DNA from: Hemicordylus capensis
Lineage: Eukaryota; Chordata; Lepidosauria; Squamata; Cordylidae
Reading direction: 5' to 3'
Length of the DNA stretch: 64,000 nucleotides
Assembly: GCF_027244095.1 (NCBI RefSeq)
Contig: NC_069659.1
Location: 347,564,250 to 347,628,249, forward strand
Shown here: positions 10,066 to 21,007 of the stretch, one piece after another
How positions within the stretch are numbered: the first letter of the stretch is position 1
How the letters are laid out: every line of letters starts with the position of its first letter
Notes under the pieces: model-generated
What the model saw: the letters and a program-made list of their open reading frames with translations, nothing else
What the model was told of the DNA's origin: nothing
Database searches by the model: none
Program-made: the position numbers and the translations under genes

Positions 10066-10780
10066 CGGTGACTGACATACAGCAAAATGTTACACACACA
10101 GTGGATTGTGATGTTTGTGCAGTTGTGTAAGAGCACTGTTGTGCAACTGCAAAAATGCACAAAGCTGTGCAACAATGCAGCCATTACATAGAGGCCACCT
10201 TCACATGTAATACATAACTGGAGTTGAAGGGGCCAGAGGTGGCTGGACCGCTGCGTCTGAATGCAGGACAGCCCCTCGGAACTCCGGTTCCATGTGGAGA
10301 GCAACCCAAAGTTCTGCTCTACAAAGTCCAATCTGTACCCTCTGGTTGAACTGAGTTTTGCCACTCCAACCCGAGGTTTAACGCAGCCTGCGTTATGTGC
10401 CAATTCGGAAATGCAGGCTGTGTTTCTTCAAGCTGGAGTTGAAGGAGGAAGCTCTTCCCTTTCTCTGGCAGTCATTGGCTGTGTGGGATGTCCTTCATGA
10501 AACAAGGAAGCCCACATAGGCAGTTCCCCCTCCTCTCTACAGTCTCCCTGACTGCGGGCTCCCTGCTCTCCATTTCTTCCAAATTTGGACAGGAAAGCAG
10601 GGTAGGGCCGTGGAGCACGGACCCGCAATTCCGCGTTATGTGTGAATGTGGCCCGAATGTCCACAGAGTCATGCAACTCCATTTGTGCAATTTGTGAGCT
10701 TTTGCAACGGTGCTCTTGTGTAAGTCCATGACATTTATGCTGTACCATGCACATAATGTTGCCCAGTATGTCAGCCAGCG
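10066..10780. mobile_element. Foldback miniature transposon enclosing another element
   Basis: The left end CGGTGACTGACATACAGC is mirrored by the right end CGCTGGCTGACATACTGG when reverse complemented. Similarity between the arms continues for roughly 110 bases, including AAGAGCACTGTTG against AAGAGCACCGTTG. The loop holds the family G element at 10193-10653. A relative starts at 53303. Confidence 0.55.
10193..10653. mobile_element. Miniature DNA transposon, family G, nested
   Basis: The termini are GGCCACCTTCACATGTAATA on the left and, reverse complemented on the right, GGCCACATTCACACATAACG. The interior shares GGCTGTGTGGG and TGTCCTTCATGAAACAAGGA blocks with the 57642 copy. It has no coding capacity. 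Confidence 0.65.
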
Positions 10781-11833
10781 AGCATTTGTGCTTGCATGGC
10801 GCAGTCATGCCATTACAGAAAGGACTTGGACTCACTTACTATCACATCTGTAGCAGGCTTTTTCCTTCGCAGACATTTGAAGGCTAACTCACTGGGAACA
10901 GTCACAGCCAGCGGGTAGGCCTGTGCCTAGAAAGAGATGCTCGACAGACTGCAGGCTGTGTTCTTCTTGGCTGATGGTTCACACACTCAATCTTCTCTCC
11001 TTTCATGTGGAATTAATGTTGTCCTGTTAAAGCATCGCAATGGAGGCCACGGCGGACTTTAAAAGGAAATCTTGGGCTGGATGCGGGGTCCTGGCAAGCT
11101 TGCATTCTCTCCTCATTCTTGACACATCATTATGTCCTTCCACAGCTTTGAAGTTGGACAGCCCCGGCAGCATCTCTTCCTTCTGGAGGCCCCTAGATGT
11201 GTGTGCAGTCCAAAGGCAGTGATAGGAGAGTGCATGAGGAAATCCTGGATGGATCAGGAAAACAAGACTGTTCTTAGCGTTCCCAACTCCTTTTCCTCTG
11301 GAAAGCTTTCCCTGGTGGTCCCACTGCTGTCTTCCCCAGATCCAGATGGCTGCCATTTTGTCATTTCTTTCTGGAGTTCTTGAAACTTGCAGAGATTCAA
11401 CAGGTGAAGCCATAACTGCATCCCGATCCTGGCAGAATCTTGACCTGCTTAATTGCTGCCTGTCCAGAAGCTGTTACAAGCATAGCGGAGGAGATCTCTC
11501 CCCATTGCCTTTCATCTCCCAACTAGAGAACTAGATTTAAAGGCCAAACTAGGTGTGATTTCCTTTGTTTGGCCCGATGTTATTTTTGCTTGTTAAATAG
11601 TAGCTGTGGTGTATGTGTGTGTGTGTGTGGGGGGGGGAATCTGTGTTGTGATTGCAGCATAGTGGGAGGGGGATTGAGCCTTCCCCTCTGCCAGTCCTGC
11701 GACAGATTCCAACCCCCACAGCTCCTATTTCTCCTGGGCAGGAAGCTGCTTTTGGCATCTGCCCAGCTGGTGAAACCAACATTTGCAGTTGGCTGGAGAA
11801 TGTCAGGGGGTGGAAGGGAATCAACCAGCAAGG
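10781..11833. other. No gene seen
   Basis: Largely unique-looking sequence with a (GT)n run leading into a G run at 11611-11638. Several 80-128 codon frames overlap on both strands without recognisable domains, so I do not call a gene. Confidence 0.4.
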
Positions 11834-12136
11834 AAGAGAGCTGGTCTTATGGTAGCAAGCATGACTTGTCCCCTTAGCTAAGCAGGTTCCACCATGGTTG
11901 CATATGAAAGGAAGACTAGAAGTGTGAGCACTGTAAGATATTCCCCTTAGGGGATGGAGCCGCTCTGGGAAGAGCATCTAGGCCCCAAGTTCCCTCCCTG
12001 GCAGCATCTCCAAAACAGGGCTGAGAGAGATTCCTGCCTGCAACCTTGGAGAAGCTGCTGCCAGTCTGTGTAGACAATACTGAGCGAGATGGACCTATGA
12101 TCTGACTCAGTATATGGCAGGTTCCTATGTTCCTAA
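11834..12136 (+). mobile_element. 5S/tRNA-Ala SINE, dimer with decayed A box, full length
   Basis: The 5S head (TTAGCTAAGCAGG; TGAAAGGAAGACTAG) is followed by GGAGCCGCTCTGGGAAGAGC, the shared body and the tail ending GTTCCTATGTTCCT. It matches the 5961 copy along its whole length. Confidence 0.85.
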
Positions 12137-12239
12137 CACTGTCCCCCCAATATTTCCAGGTCTGCATGACACAGAATGGAGTGGAAGTACCAGCACTCTC
12201 TGGGAGTGTGTGCTCCCCAGGCACTGTAGGTTCCCTCCT

Positions 12240-12715
12240 GCATAGGAAGCCACATTATACCGCACCAGACCAATGGTCCATCTAGGTCAGTGCTGTCTGC
12301 TCTCTGCACCTGGGCTGCACTACTTCGGCCCTCCTGCAGATGTCAGCCTACAACTCCCATAATCTCTGACTCTTGGCTGCTGTGGTTGGGGATTATGGGA
12401 GTTGTAGTCCCAAAACAGCTGGAGGGCTGAAGTTCTGCAGTCCTGGTCTACACTCACTGACAGCAGCTCTCCATGGCTTCAGGCAGGAGTCCCTCCCAGC
12501 CCTAGCTGGAGAAGCCAGGGAGGGAACCTGGGACCTTCTGCATGCAAAGCAGATGCTCTGCCACTGAGCTACGGCCCCATCCCCTAAAGGGAATATCATA
12601 CAGCAGACAGTGCTCACAGGCAGTCACCCATCCAAATGCAAACCAGAGCAGACTCTGCTTAGCAAAGGGGACCATTCATGCTCGCTACCTCAAGGCCAGC
12701 TTTCCTCCCTGCTCC
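12240..12715 (-). mobile_element. 5S/tRNA-Ala SINE, dimer with intact tRNA A box, split by hAT
   Basis: On the minus strand the 5S head (TTTGCTAAGCAGAGTC; TTGGATGGGTGACTG) is joined to a clear tRNA-Ala head, TAGCTCAGTGGCAGAGCATC with TTTGCATGCAGAAGG, then the body. The hAT miniature element at 12309-12446 splits it near the 3' end. Confidence 0.85.
12309..12446. mobile_element. hAT-like miniature element inside a SINE
   Basis: The left end CCTGGGCTGCACTACTTCGG and the right end, reverse complemented, CCAGGACTGCAGAACTTCAG are inverted termini. The interior is a near-palindrome built on CTACAACTCCCATAATC. The assignment to hAT rests on shared subterminal sequence; no clean 8-bp duplication was found. 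Confidence 0.6.
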
Positions 12716-12924
12716 CTTTCCAGCAGTTGTGTGACGCCACTCAGCAACTAAGGGTCCTCAGACATGCATTGCTCCCACAAGCAGTCCCTGCAATACAGGG
12801 CCTTCCTTCCCACATTGTCATAATGGGCATTTCACTATTATGTGTGATAAAACTCAACAGTTCAGTTGGGACATAACACTGGGAGATGTGAACTAAAGAG
12901 AAATACACTCACCAATGTCATCTA

Positions 12925-13425
12925 GGAGAGACCATATTACTCCGGTTGAAGGAACTGCACTGGTTGCCGATATGTTTCCGGGCAAAATACAAGGTGCTGG
13001 TTATTACCTATAAAGCCCTAAACAGCTTAGGCCCTGGGTATTTAAGAGAATGTCTTCATCGCCATGAGCCCCACCGCGTACTAAGATCATCGGGAGAGGT
13101 TCGTCTGCAGGTGCCGCCAACTCATCTGGTGGCTACTTGGGGAACAGGCCTTCGCCGTTGTAGCCCATGGAATTTAGAATGCGCTCCCTGTTGAAATAAG
13201 AGCCTCCCCATCTCTGGCAACTTTTAAAAAGGCACTGAAGACACATTTATTCACCCAGGGTTCTAATTAGAGTCATAGTTTTAAATAATGTTAATACTGG
13301 GTTTTAAATATTTTTGATTTTAATTGTTAAATGACTTAATGCTTTAAATGATTTTAATTGTGAACCACCCAGAGACACAAGTTTGGGGACGTATAGAAAT
13401 ATTTCAAACAAACCAACCAACAAAC
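12925..13425 (+). mobile_element. L2 LINE 3' fragment with RT C-terminus
   Basis: A frame at 12946-13194 encodes LHWLPICFRAKYKVLVITYK and YLRECL, then VRSSGE-like sequence, the conserved C-terminal part of L2 ORF2p (LHWLPVxxRIxFK motif). A decayed FAVVxPWNLECAP block, a 3' UTR and a GTGAACCACCCAGAGAC tail with an AAAC-rich end follow. Confidence 0.8.
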
Positions 13426-13435
13426 AAACTGAAGC

Positions 13436-13865
13436 TATTCACACGATGGGAGGCAACCGGGCTAGTTGAGGCTAGTCCGTTTTCCTCCCATCATGTGAAC
13501 TTCCGGGCTTGGCTGCGAGCCTGGTGGTTCCTAAGCGGGTCACCCGTTAAAGAACCCCTGCCCTTAAACCAGGATTGTGGAGTGAGCGCTCTGCAAACAC
13601 AGTTTTTTAACTTGTGTGTTGCCACAGCACGGCTCTGTGCTGCGGCAACTCACAAGTAGACCCCCAACCGGGAGGCTGAAAAGCAGCCTCCTGGCTTGGG
13701 GGCTCTCCAGCATGCCCTGCGCGCTCGCACAGGGCATGCTGGAGCTTCTGGGGGCTGCACGGCCCTCAAACTTCCCAGCCCCGGCTGCGGCCACCCAAAG
13801 GAGACTGCTGCTCGTCTGCAGGGAGAGCGGGCTAAGCCCTAGAGGCTCTTCTCACTATTCATGAG
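13436..13865. mobile_element. Miniature DNA transposon, family C
   Basis: The left end reads GAAGCTATTCACACGATGGG and the right end has GGCTCTTCTCACTATTC. It shares interior blocks with 37325-37750: CACAAGTAGACCCCC and CCGGGAGGCTG, and a palindromic GCATGCCCTGCG...CACAGGGCATGC region. GC content is well above that of neighbouring DNA. Confidence 0.5.
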
Positions 13866-13871
13866 CAGAGC

Positions 13872-14164
13872 CTCACAGAGTATGACCATTGATCCATCTA
13901 GCTCAGTATGGTCTTCACAGAGTGGCAGCAGCTTCTCCAAGGTTACATGCAGGAGTCTCTCTCAGCCCTATCTGGAGATGCCAGAGAAGGAACTTGGACC
14001 TTCTGCATGCAAGTATACAGGTCCTCTTACCAGAGTGGCCCCATCCCCTAAGGATATATCTCACAGTGTTCACATGTCTCCCATTCAAATGCAAACCAGA
14101 GCACACTCTGCTTAGCAAAGGGGACAATTCATGCTTCCTACCACAAGACCAACTCTCCTCTCAT
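13872..14164 (-). mobile_element. 5S/tRNA-Ala SINE, dimer with decayed A box
   Basis: The minus strand has the 5S head (TTTGCTAAGCAGAGTGTG; TTGAATGGGAGACATG) and the shared body. The last 30 or so bases of the 3' tail are missing where it abuts the family C element at 13865. Confidence 0.8.
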
Positions 14165-15684
14165 ACCACAAGACTGCATTGCATACCCTCTGGCAAGCGT
14201 AGTAGATGTGATCAGTGTTGATATTCATTCCAAAATGCATGAAGCAGATTGAGAGAGAGGCTGCAGGAATGAACTAGCATTAGACTTGCACAACAGATGG
14301 CTCTTGTAGGTTCCATAAGGTACTGGGCTTGAATCTGTGCTGCCCCCTTTTCCGTGTTGCAGCTTCCATAAGGAGGCACCCAAAGAGTCCAGCAGCTGCT
14401 TCCAAGGGCAGGAAGGGATGGCGACTGTGCTGCATGGAGCTTGACCAGATGGGGAACACAAGAAGCAGCCAACTTGGGGAGACGGCCTGAACTGTATGCT
14501 CTGCTGGTTGTTATTACATAAGCTATCAATAAAGCCAAACCCCAGGAAGGAAAAGGAGTAGGTTGGGGCTGTAAATCAGAGGGGAATGGGTGCGCATGAT
14601 CCATCTGGAGAAAGGTGGGAAGTTCATTTGCTAACAGCTGGAGTGTGTGTGGAGGAGTTTCATTTTTTAAACAAAAAACAAAAACATAACCCTCTGCACA
14701 TTCCTCTCTCTTCTACCACTCACCCACACCAACCTGCTCAGCATTTTCCTAACAGTTTTCTTTTGCCTCATGTCATGCTTAATGCTGGAAACAGACAATA
14801 GCCTTTTCAGGGAGCTGAAGACAGTTTGAAAGAGTGGCTGCTGTTTGTGGTGTGTACCCTCCTCCCACTTTCAGCCCATATCAACAGTTCTTTCTGGGCT
14901 TTGTATTGTTCCCTGAGAAGATGAAATATTTGTGAGCATTTTGTGCTATCACACCTACTCAGACAATCACCTTTACTGCCATAGGTACCATATTTACACA
15001 AAAGGAAGATGACCCTGAATCTAAGATGACCGCCCCCCTCTTTAAAACAAATCTAAACCCCATATTTACCCAAAAAGAAAAGGACATAGAATTTAGGAGG
15101 GCCCTTAGTTTTTATATTTGAAAAATTCCTAGACTTCATTTTGGTTAAATAGGGCATAATATGGTATAGACACTTTTTGTATAAAGTTCGGTTAAGGCTG
15201 TTTATTCAGATTAGGAATAGGAATATCCATTGATAATATTCCATAAACCGCGGGGGGGGGGGATACAAATTGCTTAATCTTACAGCTGGTTGAATGCTTT
15301 ATCTTCTCCCCAAAATGCAGGTACTCCAAGGGAAATAATGTCTCTCATACTCTTTCAGGCTGCAGCCAGAGAACACTTTTTGAAGAGAGTTGAAAAAGAG
15401 CTGCTTGCATTTAGACCAAAGCTGGGTTTACCATCAAGAGAACGCTAATGGCAAGCAGTCAGTGGATGGGAGAAGAAACAGAAGCATCTGGGGAGAAAGC
15501 AAAATGACTGGAAAGCAATCAGGTTGCTTTTTCTCTTTTAGGACTGTTACCTGATTAAATAAATCATAGCCAATTAATCACAGGAGTTTTACTCAACTTA
15601 ATTGTATCAATTAAATGAGCATTCATTTTCCTAGTGGTAAAAACAATTGTGAAGCAAAAATGCTCCCTCTCTTTGCGTTTAGAT
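14165..15684. other. Repeat-poor tract; possible conserved non-coding block at 15270-15680
   Basis: No gene is visible. The last 400 bases are AT-rich and contain clustered homeodomain-like cores (CCAATTAATCA, CAATTAAATGAGC, TTAATTG), with no repeat signature. That pattern is common in conserved developmental enhancers, but conservation is not shown here. Confidence 0.35.
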
Positions 15685-15820
15685 AAGGGATTCTCAACGT
15701 TGGGTCCCCAGATGTTATTGGACTTCAACTCCCATAATCCCCAGCCCCAGTGGCCTTTGGTTGGGCATTATGGGAGTTGAAGTCCAACAACATCTGGGGA
15801 CTCAAGGTTGAGAACCCCTG
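15685..15820. mobile_element. hAT miniature element, complete
   Basis: The 136-base near-perfect inverted repeat runs from AAGGGATTCTCAAC to GTTGAGAACCCCTG. It is flanked by GTTTAGAT (15677-15684) and ATTTAGAT (15821-15828), an 8-bp duplication with one mismatch. The arms carry CTTCAACTCCCATAATCCCC and its complement. Confidence 0.85.
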
Positions 15821-16189
15821 ATTTAGATGATTCTCATGAGTGTCAAAGTGAACATCCTTTTAGAAGAGATATTTTTTTTCCTGTGGGAGAGAAAAGAGGG
15901 TGTGGTCCCCTTCTCCTCACAGAGATGCAGCTCCACATCAAAAGGCCCAGGAGTGGGGTGGGGAATGGGGATTCATATACAGAAGTTAAACATGCTTTAA
16001 GGTTTAACAGGGTGATTTATTGCTTCCCATTTGCAGGGGTCCAGGTGATGGTTTGGCTATCTTGCCTAGGAATACCTTGTAGTTGGCCCGCTTCTTGCTG
16101 CCATAATCAGATTTCAGGATCAGCCTGATGATCTGTTCTGTGATGCTCTTATGCGCCCCCACCCCAAGAACCCAGGCAGGGTCTCTTAT
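15821..16189. other. No gene seen
   Basis: Unassigned sequence between a hAT element and a CR1 copy. Frames here are short and overlap on both strands. Confidence 0.4.
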
Positions 16190-17275
16190 ATAAGAAAATA
16201 AGATCAGTCCTGATGAATCAGACACAAGGCCCATCTAGTCCAGCATCCTGTTTCACACAGTGGTCCACCAGATGCCTCTGAGAAGCCCACAGGCAAGAGA
16301 TAAGAGCATGCCCTCTCTCTTGTGCTCCCCTGCAACTGGTATTTAGAGGCATCCTGCCTATGAAGCCTGAAGGCAGCCTATGGCCATCAAGTCTAGTAGC
16401 CATTGATAGACCTGTCCTCCATGAATATGTCTAAGCCCCTTTTAAAGCCAAGCTGATGGCCATCACCATATCCCGTGGCAGAGAATTCCAAAGGTTAATT
16501 ATGTGTTGTGTGAAAAAATTACTTCTATTTGTCAGTCCTAAATTTCCTGGCAGTCAGTTTCATGGGGTGACCCTGGTTCTAGTGTTGTGAGAGAGGAAGA
16601 AAGTTTTCTCCCTCCCCACTCTTTCCACACTATGCATAATTTTAAAGATCTATCATGTCTCCCCTTACTTGCATTTTTTCTTAACTAAAAAACCACAGAT
16701 GTTGTAGCCTTGCCTCATAAGGAAGGTGCTCTAGGCCCCTGATCATCTTGGTTGCCCTCTTCTGCACCTTTTCCAGTTCTACAATGTCCTTCTTAAGATA
16801 TGGTGACTGACCAGAACTGTATGCAGTACTTCAAATAAGGTTGCACCAAAATTTTTTATACTTATTATAAGTATAAATATTAGTATTTATAAGTATAAAT
16901 ATTAGCATTTTTTAAATTTTCAATCCCCTTCCTAATGATCCTGAGCATGGAATTTGCCTTTTTCATAGCTGCCGTGCACTGAGTCGGCATTTCAATGAGC
17001 TGTCCACCATGACCCCAAAATCCCTTTCTTGGTCAGTCACTGACAACTCAGAACCCATCAGTGTATATGTGAAGTTGAGGTTTTTTGCCCTAGTGTGTAG
17101 CATTTTACCCTTGCTTACACTGAACCACATTTGCCATTTTGCCACCCACTCCCCCAGTTTGGAGAGATCCTTTTGGAGCTCCTCACATTTGGCTTTTCAT
17201 TTCACTAGCCTAATTAGTTTAGAGTCATCTGCAAATCTGGCCACCTCACCGCTTATCCCAACTTCTAGATCATAT
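16190..17275 (-). mobile_element. CR1 LINE, 5' truncated, with RT C-terminus
   Basis: The minus strand encodes CR1 ORF2p pieces: KWQMWFSVSKGKMLHTRA, FTYTLMGSELSVTDQERDFG and VDSSLK, then decayed downstream blocks down to the 3' UTR. The plus-strand left end is the inverted CR1 terminus (CCATCTAGTCCAGCATCCTG). A small duplication of AAGTATAAATATTAG sits at about 16868-16905. Several frameshifts and stops are visible, so it is inactive. Confidence 0.9.
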
Positions 17276-19339
17276 ATGATCTCACAGCTCCACTGGATCG
17301 CTGCATCCGATGCCTCTCTGCCAACAGGCTATGCTCTGTTGAAGCAGGAAACCCATGCCCTCTTCCCCCACATATCTTAAGTCCAGGCTTCTCACTTGCT
17401 CATTCCATTACCTTAATATGTGGAGGGGGTGGGGCCTCATCTGAATGCTGCCCACTGAGACTAGATGCCTGGGGATGGATCTCCCAATCAGGTGCCTCTT
17501 CGCCAGCTGCCCATTCATTACCCAGAAAGGCATCCCTCAGATGTCATCTGATGCCATCCCCTCTTGGTTTATCTTCTTTGTGCAGGAACCACCCCACCCC
17601 ACCCCCATCTCCCTCCACTGGTATTCTACAGTGGGGATATTTCTTGCCTTCTGCAGTTTTGATAAATTTGTATTTAAAAGAATTCACCATTAAAAGAAAT
17701 ATGCTGTTGAATTAATCGACAGGTTACCTTTTTAGTCGATCTAAATGTTCTTAACTGATTCATCAAACAATATAATCAATCAACGTTTGCAGCCTGGCTC
17801 TTGATGGGTCTGTTTCCTTGAGATCACCAAAAACTGTCAGGCATCAGCCGTATGAAGGATCAGTTTCACACAGTCAGCTGTTTTACATGATCAGTCATTT
17901 CTTTAATTTGTCAGTGAATTTATCTTTGAGTATTTAACAGCCTTGTCTCCAGGGGGCTGATGGCAACTTTCTGTCTCATTTATGAGGCCTGAAGCTATGA
18001 CCAGATCCATTTTTTAATCCTGGCATGATGATCGGCCTTGGGAATGCTCCTATATCCCACATGCCAAGAGAAGGTCAGCTTGCAGCAGCCTCACCACACT
18101 GAAATGCTCAAGTAACTCAGCCCTCAACAACTGTTGAGCCTTGACATCTGCTTGAATGGTTGTCAGAGCAGGCCTTCCAGGTGTCCTTGCTATCTACTGG
18201 AGATTGCGTTCATTAGAGACACTCTTCCTGAAGTTCGGGTATCGCTTGCAGATCTTCTGGAGGCTTGCCTGTGCTCTACAGATATCTTTAACACATTGTC
18301 TAGAGATACCCTTCATGAACCTCCTCCAGATATCTTCTCTGTGCCTTCTGGACAGATTCAACCTGCGGAGAATAAAATGGAGAGCATGTTTCTCTGACAT
18401 CTCCCTCAACTCTAGAGAACATTCTGAGCATGTCCTGAGTTTCCACCAGCCGCTGACTCTCAGCCGCCCTCGCCGCCAAATATTCAGGGAGAAGAGCCAA
18501 GTCAGGCAGTTGGGAGATAAATCTTTAACTTGCTTTGGCTGTGCTGGGACATTGCTCTTGATTAATGGATCTCAGAGATTCCTGTCTCGTTGCACCCTTT
18601 CCTGAAGTTGGGCCTAAAAGTCGGTTCTAATTTTTATCTTTATCATGAGCTCAGCATTTGGGAAATTGCATGCAGGTGGATTTCTTTTCTGCAAATACAC
18701 AAATGCCTGTAGTAACCATAGAAGAATAGAATTTTGGAGGTGGAAGGGACCTAAGCATGCCTCTGCTCAGTACAGGAATATGCTACTACTATCTTGCTGA
18801 CAGGTGACCATCAAGCCTCTGCTGAAGACAGTCAGTGGACAAGAGCCCACCATTGTGTGAGAAAGACCTTGTCAGTGCTGAACAGCTCTGACAGTCAGGA
18901 AGTAGTGGTCCATATGTTAGCACCTGAGCCTACAAATGTCAGTATTATGTACAAACTCAGTTTGATTCAGTCTTTCTAGGTGTGCCCATATGGCAGCTTC
19001 ACAAACAGCTAGCTGGCTGGTATGATGCCAAATCAGAAAATCAGACAAAAATAGTCCCTGCAAAAAAGAGGAGACAAATTAGCATCTGAGAGCTGACAGC
19101 TAAATGGCATTGACTTCTAAAAAGTATATTGTATTGTCTTCTCCTGTGCATTGTAGTATATGCTTGCAGATGGGCCATGGAAGTTGTACTCTGTGCCTAT
19201 TTCTGCAGCACACGGCACCATGGGGTTTGAAATGTTTAAAATGCTGCTTCCTTCTCTTGCCATTGCTATAGCTGGTGAGAGGAGGGTGGGGCTGGCAAAC
19301 ATGTATAGCGGCAGCTGTCAGGCACTCTTGCTGCCCCTC
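17276..19339. other. Mostly repeat-free tract
   Basis: Apart from the coding-like patch at 18190-18540, I see no repeat family or gene. The stretch at 17700-18000 is AT-rich with several TGATCAGT-like and ATCAATC-like motifs. Confidence 0.35.
18190..18540 (-). pseudogene. Coding-like patch of unknown origin
   Basis: Minus-strand frames give PEYLAARAAESQRLVETQDM and LRMFSRVEGDVRE in one frame, then SEKHALHFILRRLNLSRRHR and EDIWRRFMKG in another. The composition (many Arg, Glu, Leu; few stops over 300 bases) resembles decayed coiled-coil protein sequence. I recognise no family. It could be a retrocopy relic or chance. Confidence 0.2.
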
Positions 19340-19394
19340 CTTCAAAAGTGGTATATAAATATGTGTTGTATTCATCATATTCATCTTTGTTTTC
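19340..19394 (+). repeat. L2-style tail fragment
   Basis: The block CTTCAAAAGTGGTATATAAA followed by TATGTGTTGTATTCATCATATT matches the terminal part of the L2-tailed family T copies (compare 44365-44390). It lies just upstream of the satellite. Confidence 0.5.
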
Positions 19395-20830
19395 TTTTTG
19401 GCTGCTCAAGCAGTGGTGACAGGAGGAAGAGGAGATGGCAACAGTGCTGGGCGGCTGGCGAGGAAATGTCCAGTCAATTGGTACCCTCATCTCCTCCTCC
19501 TCCGCTGCCTCCTCCTCCTCTTTCTGTCTACAGCTGTGGTGGGAGGAGGAGGGTTGGGGAGGTGAACGTTCTGTGTATCCGGAGAGCGTTCTGTCCCGCT
19601 GCCGAGCACTTTTTGCTGATCCCCTTATCCCTTTATCCTCCTCTCATCGTCCACAGTGGCAGGAGGAGAAAGAGGAGGACAGGGGAGACAAAAGGCTTGC
19701 AGCTGGAGCTTTCCTGGCAATTTCCCCGTCACCCTCATGCTTCCCTCACTGTCCACAGTGGCAGGAGGTGGAGGTGGTGGCAAAAGTGCAAGGTCAGTGT
19801 GCCCTCTTCCTCCTCCATGCTCTTCCGCCTCCTTCACATCCCTCTTCCTCCTCCTTCACTGCCCTCTTCCTCCTCCTTCAGTGTGCACTTCCTCCCCCTT
19901 CACTGCCCTCTTCCTCCTCTTTCACTGCCCTCTTCTTCCTCCTTCAATGTGCACTTCCTAATCCTTCACTGCCCTCTTCCTCCTCCAGTGTGCACTTCCT
20001 CCTCCTTCACGGCCCTCTTCCTCCTCCTCCAGTGTGCACTTCCTCCCCCTTCACTGCCTTCCTCCTTCTCTTCCACTGCCCTCTTCCTCCTCCTTCACTG
20101 CCCTCTTCTTCTCCTTCAATGTGCACTTCCTACTCCTTCACTGCCCTCTTCCTCCTCCAGTGTGCACTTCCTCCTCCTTCACGGCCCTCTTCCTCCTCCT
20201 CCAGTGTGCACTTCCTCCCCCTTCACTGCCTTCCTCCTTCTCTTCCACTGCCCTCTTCCTCCTCCTTCACTGCCCTCTTCTTCTCCTTCAATGTGCACTT
20301 CCTACTCCTTCACTGCCCTCTTCCTCCTCCAGTGTGCACTTCCTCCTCCTTCACGGCCCTCTTCCTCCTCCTCCAGTGTGCACTTCCTCCCCCTTCACTG
20401 CCTTCCTCCTTCTCTTCCACTGCCCTCTTCCTCCTCTTTCACTGCCCTCTTCTTCCTCCTTCAATGTGCACTTCCTAATCCTTCACTGCCCTCTTCCTCC
20501 TCCAGTGTGCACTTCCTCCTCCTTCACGGCCCTCTTCCTCCTCCTCCAGTGTGCACTTCCTCCCCCTTCACTGCCTTCCTCCTTCTCTTCCACTGCCCTC
20601 TTCCTCCTCCTTCACTGCCCTCTTCTTCTCCTTCAATGTGCACTTCCTACTCCTTCACTGCCCTCTTCCTCCTCCAGTGTGCACTTCCTCCTCCTTCACG
20701 GCCCTCTTCCTCCTCCTTCAGTGTGCACTTCCTCCTCCTTCACTGCCTTCCTCCTTCTCTTCCACTGTGCACTTTCTCCTCCTTCAATGTGCACTTCCTC
20801 CTCCTCCTCCTCTTGCTACCCAAAGGAGGA
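19395..20830. repeat. Pyrimidine-rich satellite with 172-bp higher-order period
   Basis: The plus strand is almost wholly C/T with GTGCAC or CACTGCC punctuation. A landmark TCACTGCCTTCCTCC recurs at 20051, 20223, 20395, 20568 and 20740, giving spacings of 172, 172, 173 and 172 bases. Within each unit are shorter blocks of about 20-24 bases (TTCCTCCTCCTTCACTGCCC). The 19395-19800 part holds three looser CCACAGTGGCAGGAGG blocks. Open frames run through because stop codons cannot form in such DNA. Confidence 0.9.
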
Positions 20831-21007
20831 GGAGGAGCCCTATCCAACTCCAGCACAGCATCTTTCCAGTGGCTGTTGCTGGTGTCTGTCTTGTGTTTCT
20901 TTTTTAGATTGTGAGCCCTTTGGAGACAGGGAACCATCTCTATCTGTCTGTCATGTAAGCCACTTTGCAAATATCATTGAAAGGTGGTATATAAATAATA
21001 GTAGTAG
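20831..21007 (+). repeat. Family T element, 5' part replaced by satellite
   Basis: It starts at CCCTATCCAACTCCAGCACA and runs through TAGATTGTGAGCCCTTTGG and AAGGTGGTATATAAATAATA. The usual first 80 bases are absent and the satellite abuts instead. Confidence 0.7.
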
